Below are positions 28,401-43,400 of a DNA stretch of 64,000 bases, in pieces. The stretch comes from Lichenostomus cassidix (Eukaryota > Chordata > Aves > Passeriformes > Meliphagidae), in NCBI GenBank assembly GCA_008360975.2, contig CM039180.1, positions 11,747,122 through 11,811,121 of the forward strand. Direction: 5' to 3'. Within the stretch, counting starts at the first letter, position 1. Each line of letters opens with the position of its first letter. Both the position numbers and the translations under genes were made by a program. The notes beneath the pieces are model-generated. The model was given only the letters and a program-made list of their open reading frames with translations, searched no databases and had not been told where the DNA came from.

Positions 28401-31400
28401 TGCTGTCAAGCTTTAGGCAGTGTTTATTTTCTCTGATAAAGAAATGTGGACATTATTGCTTAAGAAACAAAATGTCTATTTTTGTCTTTAAGGAAATACT
28501 AACATTTTGATGAATACTTTCAACAAGTTTGATTTCTAAGCACTGTTCTCTGCTTAGGAACATTCCTGGAAAACCTGTGGTTTTGTTGAAACTTCTTCTG
28601 CTATTTGCTTCCCAGTTAAACTAACAGATGTCTAATAGCTGCCTTGCAGCTCATCCTGGACAACTATTAGGCTTCAAGTTTCATGGAAAGAACAGGCAAA
28701 GAACTGAAGGCAACTTAGAGGCACTGTCTGTCTCGGAGGTGAGAAGCTGGAACACCTGCTGAGTTGTGGCTGTTCAGCCTGGAAAAGAGAAGGAAACCTT
28801 AGAGCAGCCAACAAGAGAGATGGAGAGGGACTTTTTCCAAGGACACATAGCCACAGGACATGGGGAATGGCTTCAAACTGAAAGAGGGCAGGTTTGGCTT
28901 AGGTATTAGGAAGAAATGCTTTACTTTGAGGGTGGTGAGACACTGGCACAGGTTGCCCATGAAAGCTGTGAGTGCCCCATCATTGGGAGTGTTCAATGCC
29001 AGGTTGGGTGGGGTTTTGAGCAAGTCAATGTCCCTGCCCATGACAGGGCAGCTGGAATTAGACAATCTTTAAGATCCCTTCCAATCCAAACCACTCTATG
29101 GTTCTGTGATCTGCCTTTTGCTGTGCTCCACAGGTAACATATTCTTCACAGGCTGGGAGGACAACTGGCCAATGCCATAACTTGAATAATTTTATTACAA
29201 ACAACCAACACTCATATGCAGGTGACTTGAAGAAACAAAAAAACCAAAACCCAACAACAACAAAACACAACTACTTTGACTGCACAAGCTTTACTCCTTA
29301 AACTCCAGAAGTTACATAAAAATTGACTGGGCTTTTTCTCATTTTTGCTTCCTCCTAACAACCCCAAGGATCTAAATGAAACAAAAATTAGGTAAAAGTT
29401 TAGAAGAAAGATGGCCACTCAGCAGCATTTCTCTTGCCCTGTGTCAGTGGAACCCATCCACTAGATGTCAGTGTCCTCTTGGGCAGAGCAAAACCTTGGA
29501 TCCCAGTGGAAATAGGGCAGCTGGCAGTCCTTGGTTATCAGCCCAACTGCACAGGAGGAAATTCTTATAAAGCATCCCTGGGCCACAACAGAAGCAGCCA
29601 CTAACAGCAGCATTTGTGGGAGAGAGACAAAGAGCAAATATAAAGTCCTAGAAACAAGGCTTAGCCAACAGGGTTAAGAAGCTCATGACAAAGAACTCTT
29701 TTGCAAAATATTACTAATTAAAAGAACAGCACATTTTTCAATAGGATGCTGAACATGGTTGTTAAAAACACTGAAAGTTAAAGACATTTCTGTTTCCTGC
29801 TTCCTGAAATACCCCAAAACAATAACCAACGATTTTGGACAAAAAACCCAAAGAAGACACAAGAACAGGTTCTACCTCTATTAAAACACAAATCAGGCTT
29901 AAAGAGGCTTAGACTTATAAGCAATATTGTAAGTTATTACAGCACAATGTGAAATCCTGTGTGATAGGCATGAAAAACCACACCCTAAATAAAGGGCAGA
30001 GCTGAAGTCAAAGTTCAGGCACATTAAGTGCCTGCTGTCAGAAGAAATGAGTAGGTCTTTCTATTCACCTGCACTACATCTAGATATCAAGGCAAACTGG
30101 AAGTTTTGAATAGAATATATCAGTTGGAAGAGACCTAAAATTATCATCTAGTCCAGCTGCCTGACCTCTTCAAGGGCGTCTAAATTTGAGTCTAAAAGGA
30201 GAATACTGATATAAAAGGATTCTTGACTACAGAACCATATCCTTGTAAACTAATGCCACCTCTACAAATTATGTTGGGCTGATGGGCAAGGGCATGCCAG
30301 AGGGGAAGCAGCATCATGCATTACAAAAGCAGACAGACAAACAAGGAAGATGAGGAAAAGCAAGCCAAGTTTTTGTAATATATCTCAATGCACCCAGGAT
30401 TGTATGAAACCTATACAATCAAGGAAATTATTACTATAGTGGTAGCACACACAAGAAACTTCTTGGTTCTTGTGGAGGAGACTGGGAAGGCTATGAAGTC
30501 GAAAAATAAGAAATTAAGTATTTCAGAGCGGTACGAAGTAGAGGTTCCTTTCTTTTTGAAGATATTGGATCAATTTCCCAGAGAATCTTTCACTTGACCC
30601 CCCCCACCAAGAAAAACACCTTGAAGCCAATTTGAGCAAGCACAGGACCTGGCTAAAGACACATCCTGAAGAACCACTTATAATTACTGCACACTTACAT
30701 CTGTTATTCCTGTCAGACAGGAAAAGGCTAAAAAAAAAAAAAAATATCACCACAACTTTTTCCTTTAGAAATAGGAACTTTAAGAAAAAAAAAAAAGAAG
30801 AAAGAAAATGAGGAAGCTGAATGAAAGGAAATTACACCTAAAAAAGTAAAACATTTGCAAGCAGTCCAGGGCCTGTTGAAACATGCCAGGTAGCAGTACC
30901 TGGCGCTGTCCTGACCAGGGATGGGTTCTGTTGTCCTGTGCTCATGAACCTGCTGCTGCTGTGGACACAGTCTGAGCTTCTACTCAGAATCTGCCATTGA
31001 GAAAGACTGGGAAGATGGCTCCGTTTCATTCCTGACATTCTCACAGTTATCTACCAGTCACAATAAAGTACTAGACTAGCTGCACATTTGATTTCACACA
31101 TTGCATTGTTTTAATACACTGAAGAAACTGAAAAGTGTCACATGATCCTAAAATTTATCTCCTTATCTTCCTCCACCATTACTAATACACCTACTGCACC
31201 TAATACACCTAATGCACAGCAGATTGCATTGCACTCTCTGGAAAGGATGAAAAAATAATCTCATTCTTGTTAATTGTTTTCTCCCAACCACCACAACTGC
31301 AGTTATGATCACTTGAACTGCTCATTTTTTAAAACCAAGTTATTTTTAAGGGACTGTCCATCTTCTACTCAGATCCTTTTTGCCCAAGCAAGTCTCACAG

Positions 31401-34400
31401 TTTTACACTTTTGCTCTTACGCTGCAAATCCAAAGAAATCTCAAGAAAATTGCCCTCAATACGGAAATAACTCTAGGTTTTATTTCCCATGTGCATATAT
31501 GCCCTAAAATAACACTGCGCTTGCTGGTCCATCTCTTTCCAAGATAATTGTTTTGATAATTTTAATGAACAAGTAGATCTTGAGAACAGCAAAAAAAGGC
31601 AACAAGGGGAACATCCTGGCCAAATTCCAACCTTCACCATTTCCTGTAAGCCTTATTTACATCATGTCTTCATCCACATTGGTTGATCACATACAGTTGT
31701 ACTCAGCACCAACATAACTGATCTGTAGGTTCAACTACTTCTTTCCCAGTTATGAATATACCTATTGTACCATGTGTAGCAGATTCTAATTTCAACAGAA
31801 GAAAAAAAAAACCAAAAACATACACACCCAAAAAATAAAAATGTTTAGAATATTTTGAGATCCTTTCCAGGCAGCATAAGACAATCACATTCATATTATG
31901 CTATTGTACCAAACACCTCAACTATTAATATTCAACTAATTTACTGTGTTCAAGTAACAAACCCATCACATCAGCATACAAGTAGCCTTTACAAAGCAAT
32001 ACTTCTTTCATGGATTCTGATCTCACTGTTATTTTCACTAATTATGTACCTAAATGTTTAGATACCATCCAAACCCTCTAAATTACAACTGCTAAAGGGT
32101 TAGTGAACTTGAATGGAAATCACAGGTTTCTTACTTTAAGAAATCATCCAAAAACAAAAAGAAAAAGCAGCTAAAGTAGATTCTAGGCTTTTCTATCTTG
32201 TAGAGAATAGCAAGTTACCCCTCTGGATGCAATTCTAAGGCATACTTCAGATTTTAAAGAAGTTTCCCTCTAGCTAAAACCGTAAATGCATAAACCGCTA
32301 TTTATCTGCTTCCTTCCATCATATATTGCAGAAGCTAACAAATGGAATACAGGAAAGACAGGTTTTGATGATCTACATGACTATAAGATAAGGACAGAGG
32401 GCTTTCTTTCTTTATAACTTTGGTATTCTTTAAGTTTGGTATGAGCCCTGCTTCATTAATGCAAGTCTGTTCAGCTTCTGATACAATTAAGTAACATGAG
32501 GACAGAGTTCCATCCCCACCCCTGCAGACAAGGGTCAGCTGGTTTGTTTTTCCTGTACCAGAGGCAATTGTTAACAGCAACGACAACAGCTACTTATATA
32601 TTGAGATTTTCTCTGTTGCATCAAGTTTTAATAGTTTCTCACCTCTTAGCTTTTTACTCCAATTCTGTTGCTTTAATCTTATTTCCTAAGCCACTAATCT
32701 CCTTTATTGTGATTCCTTCCTCATCTCAGAGCAAATGCTGTCTGTACACTAACTTGCAATGGACACTGGCTTCAGCCCACATTTACCCATCATGGAAAAG
32801 GAAAGCTGCTCAGCGTTCTGTCAAGTATTCCTCTTTTCTCTGCTTACACATACATTAAAAAAAATTCTGAGCTGTGGTCAAATTCACATTCTAATTCGGG
32901 AAAACCAGAACCTACTACAGCAAAACCACAGAATTATCAATGTGACTTTGTGAGACACTGTCAGTGGACACTCCGGAAGAGCAGCAGCCGCTGGATTGGC
33001 ATCACAAAGCCCCGCTGCCTGCAGAGACCAGAGTCAAGCCTTGCTCGAGTGCAAAATACTGGTGACAGCTCCTGGCACAAGCAGAACTTCTTGCATATTT
33101 TTACTGTCTCTTTCAACTCAGTACATTGCTCAATGTACATTACTCATGGAGAGAGCAGCAGGCTGCCAACCTGCACACAAATAGGCCATGAACACCTCTC
33201 CCGGTTTAGCTTGCTAAAACACGATGGAATCTCCACAAACTCCTCTTTTTGAACAGCTTTCTCCCAACCTATACTCTTCTCTGCTGCCTTGTCCATCAAA
33301 ACGTTGTTTTACCACCCTCCCTGAAGAAATATACACTTTATAGCATTTTACTAAGTACTGAACTTACATTTCCATTATCTAAAAGCATAACTATGTGTCA
33401 TTTCTCCAATTTTAAATTTCCAAGTTTGAGAAACTGCTCATCACAGCTCTTCAGAATAACAAAATAAGTAGATAAAATACAGGAAATGAGGAAAGTTGCA
33501 TTACCAAAGTTACTTCCTCCAATCTATCAAAGCCACTCTCAGAAAAGGTTAGATAAGGAAGAATGGAATCTAAAATTTCACCAAGAAAGATAGCAAATAC
33601 TAAACCAAAGTGGGAGTTCCTTTTTTATACAAAAGAAACAAAAAAAAACCCAAACCAAATTAAAAAATAAAAACAACCAACTAAAAACAAACCAACAAAA
33701 GACAAAACAAACAAACAAAAAAAAAACCAACTGGAAAAAATTAAGGTATATAGCACTAAACAGCTTAAAAGGAACAAGTTGCATTGCTGCTTACAACCAT
33801 GAAAACTATGTGACTGGCTTTTCAGTGTGGAAACAGATGTGCCCTTAGCCAGAAAAAACCCAAACCTCTAAATTCCTACAGATGTTGAGGACTGCCTATT
33901 GCAGTGTTTCTAGCGAGAAAATAGGCTAGACAGTGCATGAAATTTGGACTGGGGAGAAACAATGACCCTTTCCAAACACCAGAACTCCCTATACTTACAA
34001 AAAGGATAATTATTTAGGCACAGTTAAGTAGGACTCAAACTCAAAGTGCCTCAATCTTGTTTTCCCTTAATGGAAGTGGCAGCATTCGAAACAAGGTATG
34101 GATATACTTTTAAAAGACCTCAATTAATTTTCAAGACATGGGTTAAATTCAATCTCAATCCCTGTATGTGCTGCTGCAGTTTGACTTTAAGGAACAGTAG
34201 CATTTTTCTAAAGCAATACCCTCTTTAATCATTACATTGTGACTTCTCTTAAAGGCTACCTTCCCCTCATTCCCAGTTTCTAGCATTGTACATCAGTATT
34301 CCACACCAGCACAGCTATTAATGCTAATAAGCTCAGACAGGAATACACGTTTGTTCTAAAGAGACAGTAACTGCATGACAAGTAATAGGATGAGACATAC

Positions 34401-37400
34401 AGGATTGCTAAGTCCTGGCTTTAAAATGCAAAATACAGAAATACATACTCTACAGCCAAAGTGAATCAATTCACAGGAGCAGTGAAGTATCACAATGTCT
34501 TATCAGGATGCAAGTGCTTCTTACAGATGCATTATGGTGAATAGCACAGGATGTGAGCACGCTCAAGTACACCACTTACTAGAGGATTGCATCCTGGCCC
34601 CAGTGGAAGCTGCACTGCTATTCCCTCTGAATACTGACTGCATTCCTTGTGGCTGTCAGGACTCAATATTTATTTCTAAATACTCAAATTAGGCTTCAGT
34701 CTCCATGAATTTCTGTAATAACCAAGCTGGCACAACAGCTCAACACTACAGTTCCTCTTTTGAGGACAGGGATCCATAAACAGTATTACCTGGTCCAGTA
34801 CAAACCCTGAAATATTACTCCTGGTGAAATGAACAAACCATAACAGGAAAATTCATAAGACACTGCATGATGATTCTCAAAGACCATTTAAACCAGTCTG
34901 GTTAAATCTCATTGTCCACAGTCATTAAAACACAGTGACTATCAGAGCCAGGTAAAATTTATAAATTTAACTTTCTCTTTCAGAGGGTAACAAGGTCAAC
35001 AAAATGGGTGGCTATGCTACTTTGTTCTGTATTAAAAACCAAGATTTAAACAGACCAGCCAGTTCTACTTCGACCATTGAATCTAGAAAAGACAAAAACC
35101 CCACGCATACACAGTGATCCTGCAATACTCACACAGCCTAAAAGGGTGCCAAACTATACTCTAGACAATCATTTACCTTCAGTTCATCAAATCCACGACA
35201 ACCTGTATAAAGCTAATGCTTGTTCTGAAGAGCTTCTAGTCTAGAAGTGAGGCAAAGTTGAAGAAGTATATGAAACTTACTCACATGGTTTTCCATTCAT
35301 CATGCACTGGCTTCTGTCATCCAAAACCAGTAAAAATCAAAGGCTTTAAAAAAATAAGGAAATCATTCTAGAAGCCCAGGGATAAGGTAGCACAAACACA
35401 GGAGTAAAGGTGAGAGCAAAAATAAAAAAAAAAAAAAATAAAATCCAACCACAACATAAAGAGAAGAGCAAAATGAAAATTAAACATTCAAGACAGATCA
35501 GAGTTGATATGGATCAAAAATACATCTTGCAATTAGCATAAGATCTGACAGAAGTACTATGCCCAGTACAAAACTACACACTTCGTAGGATAATTCAACA
35601 ACTAACTGACATAAATACAGAATTCCTGAAGGATATCTTGTTTATATAATATCCAGAAACTAGATCCAATAAGCTAAAGACAAATCAAAGACAGGAGTAT
35701 GAATACAAAAGGAAGCTCACATGAGTAAGCATTTCTATTATTTTTTCTGCAAAAATCCTTCCTCCATGGCCTTTGAGATACCCTTAAAATACAGAACTCA
35801 CCTTGCATAACCAAAGTTACCCAACTTACTTCTGGAGGTTTTCTCAAGACCAGCTTGTTAATTAAAGTATTCTATGTAACTTTGCACACAATATGACAAT
35901 CATATACCCACTAAGTCTACCAACCACAGGAAGGAGAAAAGGTTGGGATCTCCACCCAAACAGATCTGCAGTTCCAGCATATGAAGTTGGTAAGTTACTG
36001 TAGTGGGCTGACCCTGGCTGGTGCCAGGTGCCCTCCAAAGCCACGCTAACCTTCCCTTCTGCAACTGAATGGGGAGAGAAAAATACAATGAAAGGCTCAT
36101 GAGTTGAGATAGGACAGAGAGAGATCACTCACTGATGGCCATCACAGGCAAACAAGATTCTACTTTGGGATATTGAGTTTATTACCAACAAATAATGAAA
36201 AGTAAAACAAATATTAAAAAAAAACCAAAACATCTTTCCTTCACACCTCCCAGAAGTGCTGCCACCATCACTGATGGGCTCAGCCTTGGCCAGCACTGGG
36301 TCCATCTTGGAGCTGCTGGCATTTGCTCTGTTGGATGTGGGGGAAGCTTCTGGAGGCTTCTCAGAGAAGCCACCCCTGTAGCTCTCACCCTCTACCAAAA
36401 CCTGGCCATGCAAAACCAAACCAGCCACATTCCCATAAGAAGAACATTCCACCCTCTCAGTTGTCACCAGTAAACACCAGATTCCAGTACCACACTAACA
36501 AGAATCTGTTAGCAGAGAAAGGAGAGGGAAAAAACCAAGACAGTAAATAAATATTTTCTGCTTTATCACTTATCTTATTCAGGTGCTCCATGCAAACTAT
36601 GGAAACTGATGCAAACACCACCAGTACATAATCTGGGAAACTTCTGACTTCAGCATCAAGTTCTGGAGGTTTTAAAGTGGTAAATAATATTTATGTATTT
36701 CTGACAATGGCCCAATAAAATCTAAAGCACACGGCATTCAAAGAATAGAAGAAACTCATTTTTGCATTTACGTACAAAAGCCACTCCATTCCCTGATATG
36801 CCCTACAAGATCCTTTACCTGGCAAAAGGTCATGGTCATTTTTAGTTCAAAAAGTACTGTCTCTAGAAATAAATCAGTTCACTACCTATTTATAACCTTT
36901 CACTGAATTCCTTTATTGCTGCCTTGCTGCTTTTCTCATTTCTAAATGTATCCTGGCCTCACATACACTTAATATATCTGGAAGATACCTTTCTCCTTAA
37001 GACCAAAAAACATAATTATTAAGGTTTTTATATCCACATACTTTTCACTGGATGATCATATAGCCTTACTGTACCAGACAGGGAACACTTTTTCTATGCA
37101 TACAGGAAGGGAAGCCCATTATGTATGCTGTAAGGCTGGAGAAACAGGATGCTGGCTTCATTTTCACACAATCACCAATTTAAACAGTGCTAATGCTTTT
37201 TAAATTGCCATGCCAGAAAGACATGTTACTACAGCTTTGCACCAAAAATACTACAGTGTTTAATCATGTATAAGGTACCAAATGCAAGCTCACATTCAGG
37301 CTATTCCATTTGAGAAGTAGTTATGGAATTAGCTGGCATTTTAGAAGGAAATATTCTTTCCCTTTAGGAAATCACATTGATTTATGGCAACAGCTTGCTG

Positions 37401-40400
37401 ACTTTGGGATACATACATTTTTTCATGTTATTGGTCTCTCATTTTAAATAATTTATCAACAGGCTACAGATTTCTGTAATTTGTAAAAAATACAACTAGG
37501 TTTCTCTGCCCCAGTTTCACCTGCGCTTTTCAGAACAACAAAAATAGGAAGTTGACATCTTAGATAATTTGCAAGCTGCATTTTCACCACAAAAGGGAAA
37601 AGAAATGACAGCTCACATTTCATCATCTTAATCAAAATATTAACAAAATACAGGGCACCAGTTGAAGAAGCAACTGTGGCAGTGTTACTACAGAATGCCA
37701 GGGCAATTTCCACAGCAGTTCTGTGGAACAGCCTCTGGAAAAGTTCTTCTGTTTATAAGGAAAATATAAAAGGTTCTGATAGGGTTTAACCTGCAGGTTA
37801 ATAACAACTTATTTCAGAGCATTCCGTTTGAAAAGCAGACTCATGTCCAAAGCTTTAAGTGCCTGTGCAGCACTTAAAGCACTTCTGTAGCAAAGAGCTG
37901 ACAAAGGAAACAATGTATATTTCTCCCTTCTGGGCCTTAGCGCTCCTGAAGCAGAAATAACAGAAAAATAAAGCATCTACAAAAACATCCAATTTCTTCA
38001 CTAAAGCAAATTCCAGTGAGTGCCTGTAGTATTTTCCAAGTCCCTTCTACCTGCCTAAAATCAGTCATTTTTCTCCAGTAACATTTACATACAGTTCCCT
38101 ATATGTCCATTAACATCACAGTTCTGTTTACGTAATCTCAAAGAAAATGAGTTAAAATAAATTTTACAGTATAATTTGGTAATAATAAAAATCCACAGTT
38201 TTGTACAACCATCTAAACTACTAAAATTGAAATCTTAGAAGTAACTGTTGAATACTTAGAGCTATCTGGGGCCATTCACAGTATCTAAGAGATTATTTCC
38301 TTCCTTTAGCAGTTTGTGCAATGGGGGTGCTGCCCTATAGGCAATTTATAATTGATTCAACTCTGCAGGAATTCTCAGTTTCTTGAAGCAGTTCAACTAA
38401 CCTATATATGCCCTTCCCTCCAGAACAGTGTTTCATTTTCCAGCTTTATTTTCAGGTAAATGTTTCCCTTGAGTACTCCTACTGGACAACAGTATTCATT
38501 TCAATTAACAATTACCTATTTGCTAAACTTATCAGAATATACATGAGGAAGTAAGTAATAACAAAAGCATAGCTTCCAGTTGTAATCCTGCTTCCCATAC
38601 ATGAAGGTAAGGACATAAGTAGACAATAAAGGAAGAATTAAGACATTTTCTGCATGTGTTAAAACAGTAAAAAAAAAAGCTATGCACTGCAAATATGCAG
38701 GACATGATACATTTACCACTGAGCCATCTCCATAATTTATTTTACTCACACACAGAGCATCCAGTCATCAGCTTCCAACCCAATATATCCACAGCCTAAG
38801 TGCAGTGCACTATTCCTATCACTTGTTCTTCTCTGTCTGTTCTGCTTTTTATATTAATTGATCTCTCTGTTTTGTGCAGTGAGACAACTGGCCAACTAAT
38901 CCAGTAAGAACATTTGTCTAAGTAGGAAGCTATACCCAAGTACCACAAATGCTACCAGGACATTTGAGGAAAAAATGACTGTTCCATCACAGGGTTATGC
39001 ATTACAGAGTCAAACACAGTCAAATAAGAAGTGAAACATTTAGGACAGAGTAGAACACTATTCAGGCTTCTCAAGAGCAGTGCAGTCCCCACAGTGATCA
39101 CTCATTTAAACGTGATGCATAATCTACACTGACAAGTCCTCTGAACACTTGGACAGGAAACCCACGAAACATCCTTTCAGTTTGGAACCCAGTTGTTCAA
39201 AGATAGCTGTGTCCTCCAAGAACTATCAGGAGAACAAAAATAATGCCATACTATCACAGTGGAAGACAAGACATATTTAAAAATACAATCAACAATAGAA
39301 AACAATATGAAAATCCTAGACCAGGCCCCTGAGACTCTCAAATGTGACAAGTAGTTGGAAATCATGCCAGTAAGACCAGGAAAAACGTGCATGAACCAGA
39401 ACCTAGAACTAGTCTAGCTCAGCACAAGAAATGAACTTCTCATCCATGATATTGACCCTAAAGTAAATATGAAAGATAGCAAGGATAGCAACAATAGCAG
39501 AGGTGCTGACTGCCCAACCTCAAGAAAAGCAGGAACATAAGACATCACTCATGTACTGTATTCCTTTCAGTCTCCCTTCGACTGTATTAGCTGCCCAGAG
39601 GAACAAGCCTTGGCCCCTTGCTTCCTCTGCAGCCCTGCTGCACAGCTGAAAGATGGTCATTTACCTCTCCAGACCCCCAAAAACCCCACTCTCACTGATC
39701 CACACAGAAACTGTGTTTCCCGTGCTCACCAAGAGTACAAAACATCTGTGTGTTTTCAGAAGAAAAACAAAAAGCAGATGTCATCCACAAGAGGCAGACA
39801 AGACAGCAGGACAAATGCAGCAAGATGTAAAATTGTTCAAGAGAACACCACTGTACTCTGACCTTAGAAAAACATACCAAACTACACCTTACAAGGCTAC
39901 ATGAAAAGGAAGTTAACATTAAAAAGTTTGTTTAAAAATGATGAGTTCAGTGTCATAACTAAACGAAAGAGATTAAAGCAGTAGATACATTCTTTAAAGC
40001 AATATGATTTTAACTAAGTTAACCTCTCCTTAGAGACTGATGCTTTCCAACCCGTGACTAGACACCAAAAATCATAGCAAAGATCAGGCAATTAAAACTA
40101 ATAAATTTCAATAATGTTTAAGAATCAAGGCCTGCTCTCCAACATGTAAAAAATGAAGCATATAGCCCTTCTGCCAAAAAGGAAGGAACACAAGCTATAT
40201 GGATACCCTTAACAACTTAGCAACTGTGCTAAGATTTCTCCAAATCATGGCAAATTAAAAGCTGAACAATCCAACCAATCCATACAGCACTTAAAATTTT
40301 CAGTCTACTCATGAAGTTGCCCTTGGCACATTTGTAACACTAGGCAATTCAGTTTTTTCTGCAGAACTAAGGGAGCTCAGAAGTAAAACTAATATAGAAA

Positions 40401-43400
40401 ATTAACTGTCAGAAGCATTATGGTAGAATTTCCTTTAAAATTATTGATGCCTCCTTACAGAAATCTGAATGAATGAATGAATGAAGCATGTTTCTTTATT
40501 TGCTTTTGTTCCTAATGACATGTGTAGCCCATGAAGCAACAACATTCATAGCTCCAGCCCTCTCAGATATTTTCCCCCATTGAAGTAACTGCCTTGCTAC
40601 TTTTTAGAGCTGATAATTCAATTCTTCTAGGTTTTACTTTCACAAGACACTTCCATTAGGACAATATTGCCTTTAAGTCTCCCCATAAATTAACCAATAA
40701 AATTACCTTTTAAAGAATTTAATAGTATTGGTTGGTAGGAGGACAGTTAGGAGCAAAAAATAGGTCAACTGAACTAGGCCATCCATTTATACATCTATTT
40801 ATTTGGTACCTTTTGGGAAACATTTTTCTGTGCTTGATCTTTTTAGCTGTGTAAGAATTTTCTAAAGCTGATGACAAAAGGGTAGCTAGAACAAGGCCCT
40901 CAGGGACACAAGCTGTAACTTTTCTATGCAAACTTCAGTGACTGAAACATCCTGACACCAGTATTCAGAGATACTTTAAAACAAGTTTCCAACCCAGAAT
41001 GACAATCCTAAAGCCTCACAGCCTTGACTGTGCTCTTCTGCTCTTACAACTCTTTCCTTACCTTGCTGCACTCTCAACTTCCCTAGTAAACCTACTGGCT
41101 TTGCACTTGTACTGTCTCATCAATATTGGATCTGAACACCATCTGGTTTCTTAAAGATGCAAAGGCATTCCAGACAGAACTCCAACAATACAGCCACTCT
41201 GGTGCTCCAGGTTCTGGATCAAACACTCCGCAGCCATACCACAGTGCTCCCCTTTCATAAATACATTCTGATTGCTCAAATTTGAACAAATAATTCACAA
41301 GTTTATATTAGCAAGTTCTTTTGTCAGATGAAGCAGGAAAACAGAGAGCTTAATGTCTCTGCAACATTCACATGGTAGTTAAGAGAAATAGAAATGCATG
41401 TCCATGCATCATTTAGGGCAAACACTCACAGCTGAAGGAAAACACCAGGATGCAAACACTGCACTTCCTAAAGGCACAAAGAGCTCCTGCTCTACCTAAT
41501 TAATTTGTGCTTTACTCAGTTCCTTATCTAACCTTTAACACTGATGCCTCTCCCTAAATGAAGGCTGTTTTATAAGACCGAGAAAAAGCCATCATCTACT
41601 TTCTGATTTCAGTTCTAGAAATGCATATCCAAGGTACTGCTATAGTTTCACCTTTTCCCAACACTAAGAAATGCATTACTATTTTCTCTATGCCAAAAAG
41701 TCCTTTGTACTAAGCATACTACAGTAAAACTGTAGCAGTACACAATGCAAAATCCACAAATCTTAAATAGTACCAGTGAATAAGATAAAACACAATTTCT
41801 GCTCATTATAAAGCAATGGCTTTAGCAGATTAATATAGACGCCTCAGACTTCTGTTGTACTTATGATCAACAAATGTATACACATTAGGTAATCTCAATA
41901 TCTGCTTAACTCTCCCTGCTTGCAGAGCTGATAACTTATATTTAGCTATGACAGCATCAAGGAAAAACACCCTGAGCCTATTGCATTTTTAAAGTAAATT
42001 GCATGCAATCCAAACCAGCACCAAAGGCTCTAGGGTTGATGAACTATGGTCACACAAGGCATATCCATATTCAGTTATCTACTGATATCTATCTGTATAC
42101 ACATGTATGACTAAATACAGCAAAAGGTGCTGTAGAATTGAGATAAGAATAAAAACAATGTATCTTACATGCTATTTAAATTATTTGGAGTGCATGTAGT
42201 ATGCCATGAGGTGCAAGTTCAACATTACCATTTGTTCCTCCTGAACAATTTTTCAACATTCCGCAAAATCCATACACAACCCTTTATTCCATGGGAACAG
42301 TAGACTTACACACTGCTGTCTTTGGAAAATGAGCAAACAGAACTTATTACCACACAAGCTATTTGACACAACCCAGAGCATTGCCTAACTGACTTGGTTT
42401 AGTTCCATGTGCCTGAAAGAACTGCAATTTTAGGCAGGGTTTTCAAGTTCTTATACCCCAGGGTCACTACAGCAGCTTTGTGGCTGTATTCAACTGCCTG
42501 TATGAAAATTCAGAATGGCATCTTTGAAGCAACAGAAACAGTACTCATTTCCTCAGAAGGGGACAGAAGAGTTGAATATTTAAATTGAATGATTGCTCAT
42601 GTAAAATTGTATTTTTGTATTACGTTTAATGAATAGTATTTCACAAAATTTCAGAAGCCTCTGAAGTTTGGGTTCACTGAAATGACTATTCAGTCACATT
42701 GCTCCAACAAGATTTAGTCTAGGTAAAAGAAGCTTTATGAAGGGCCTCGATGACTATAACCACACACACTGAAGTAATATATTGGTGTGTGCCCCCCACA
42801 TACAAATTAACAGCATCTAGCTGAAATACAGTTAAAGGAAACAAAACTTTAAAAATACATTTACACGCAAATTTAAGCATAATATGTAAGGTGACTACTA
42901 ACAGATCCATTACTTAACCCTGAAATGATAAAAATGCACAAGGCATATCCAAAGTGACAGTTGCCTATGACCTATTAACACATTGCTAAGAGCAGTTTCT
43001 CATAACTGATCAGCTGTACAACACTTTTGGGTCATTTTCTCCAAGGCAATTACTCTTTCTTTAGGGAAAGAGCACTTTAGGGAAAATAAATGCTCCAAAC
43101 AGTTGATGTTTTTTCAAAAGAACCCAATCTACAAGAATTCCATACAAACCTGTGCTTACACAAATTAAATCTTGGTTTTGAAATTTCAAGAAACAGTTTA
43201 CCATCTACTTGATTCTACCAAAGTGTTTTTCCCAGTTTAACCTTTACAAATACAAATGATTTCACTTGAAAAGACAGCATGCATTTTATAAAATATATGA
43301 CAAAGGATTAGTGCTTCTAACTATGTATTACAAACATTAAACTCATTGAATAGATACTAGAAAACATCACATCCAAAAATGTCTATACAGTGGGATGTTA

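Larger units (their letters stand above)
22209..28739 (-). other. PTPN12 intron 1, segment with palindrome
   Basis: AT-rich intron. Holds a short CA run at 24650-24660, a run of 16 T at 25046-25061 and the palindrome at 25872-25954 (listed separately). No exon is recognised. Confidence 0.8.
29110..35998 (-). other. PTPN12 intron 1, central segment
   Basis: AT-rich intron with a CR1 remnant (30105-30195), an 18-bp tandem duplication (31182-31217) and A-rich low-complexity tracts (33640-33735 and around 35,424). Open frames at 32496-32858 and 32950-33252 resemble no family I know. Confidence 0.8.
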
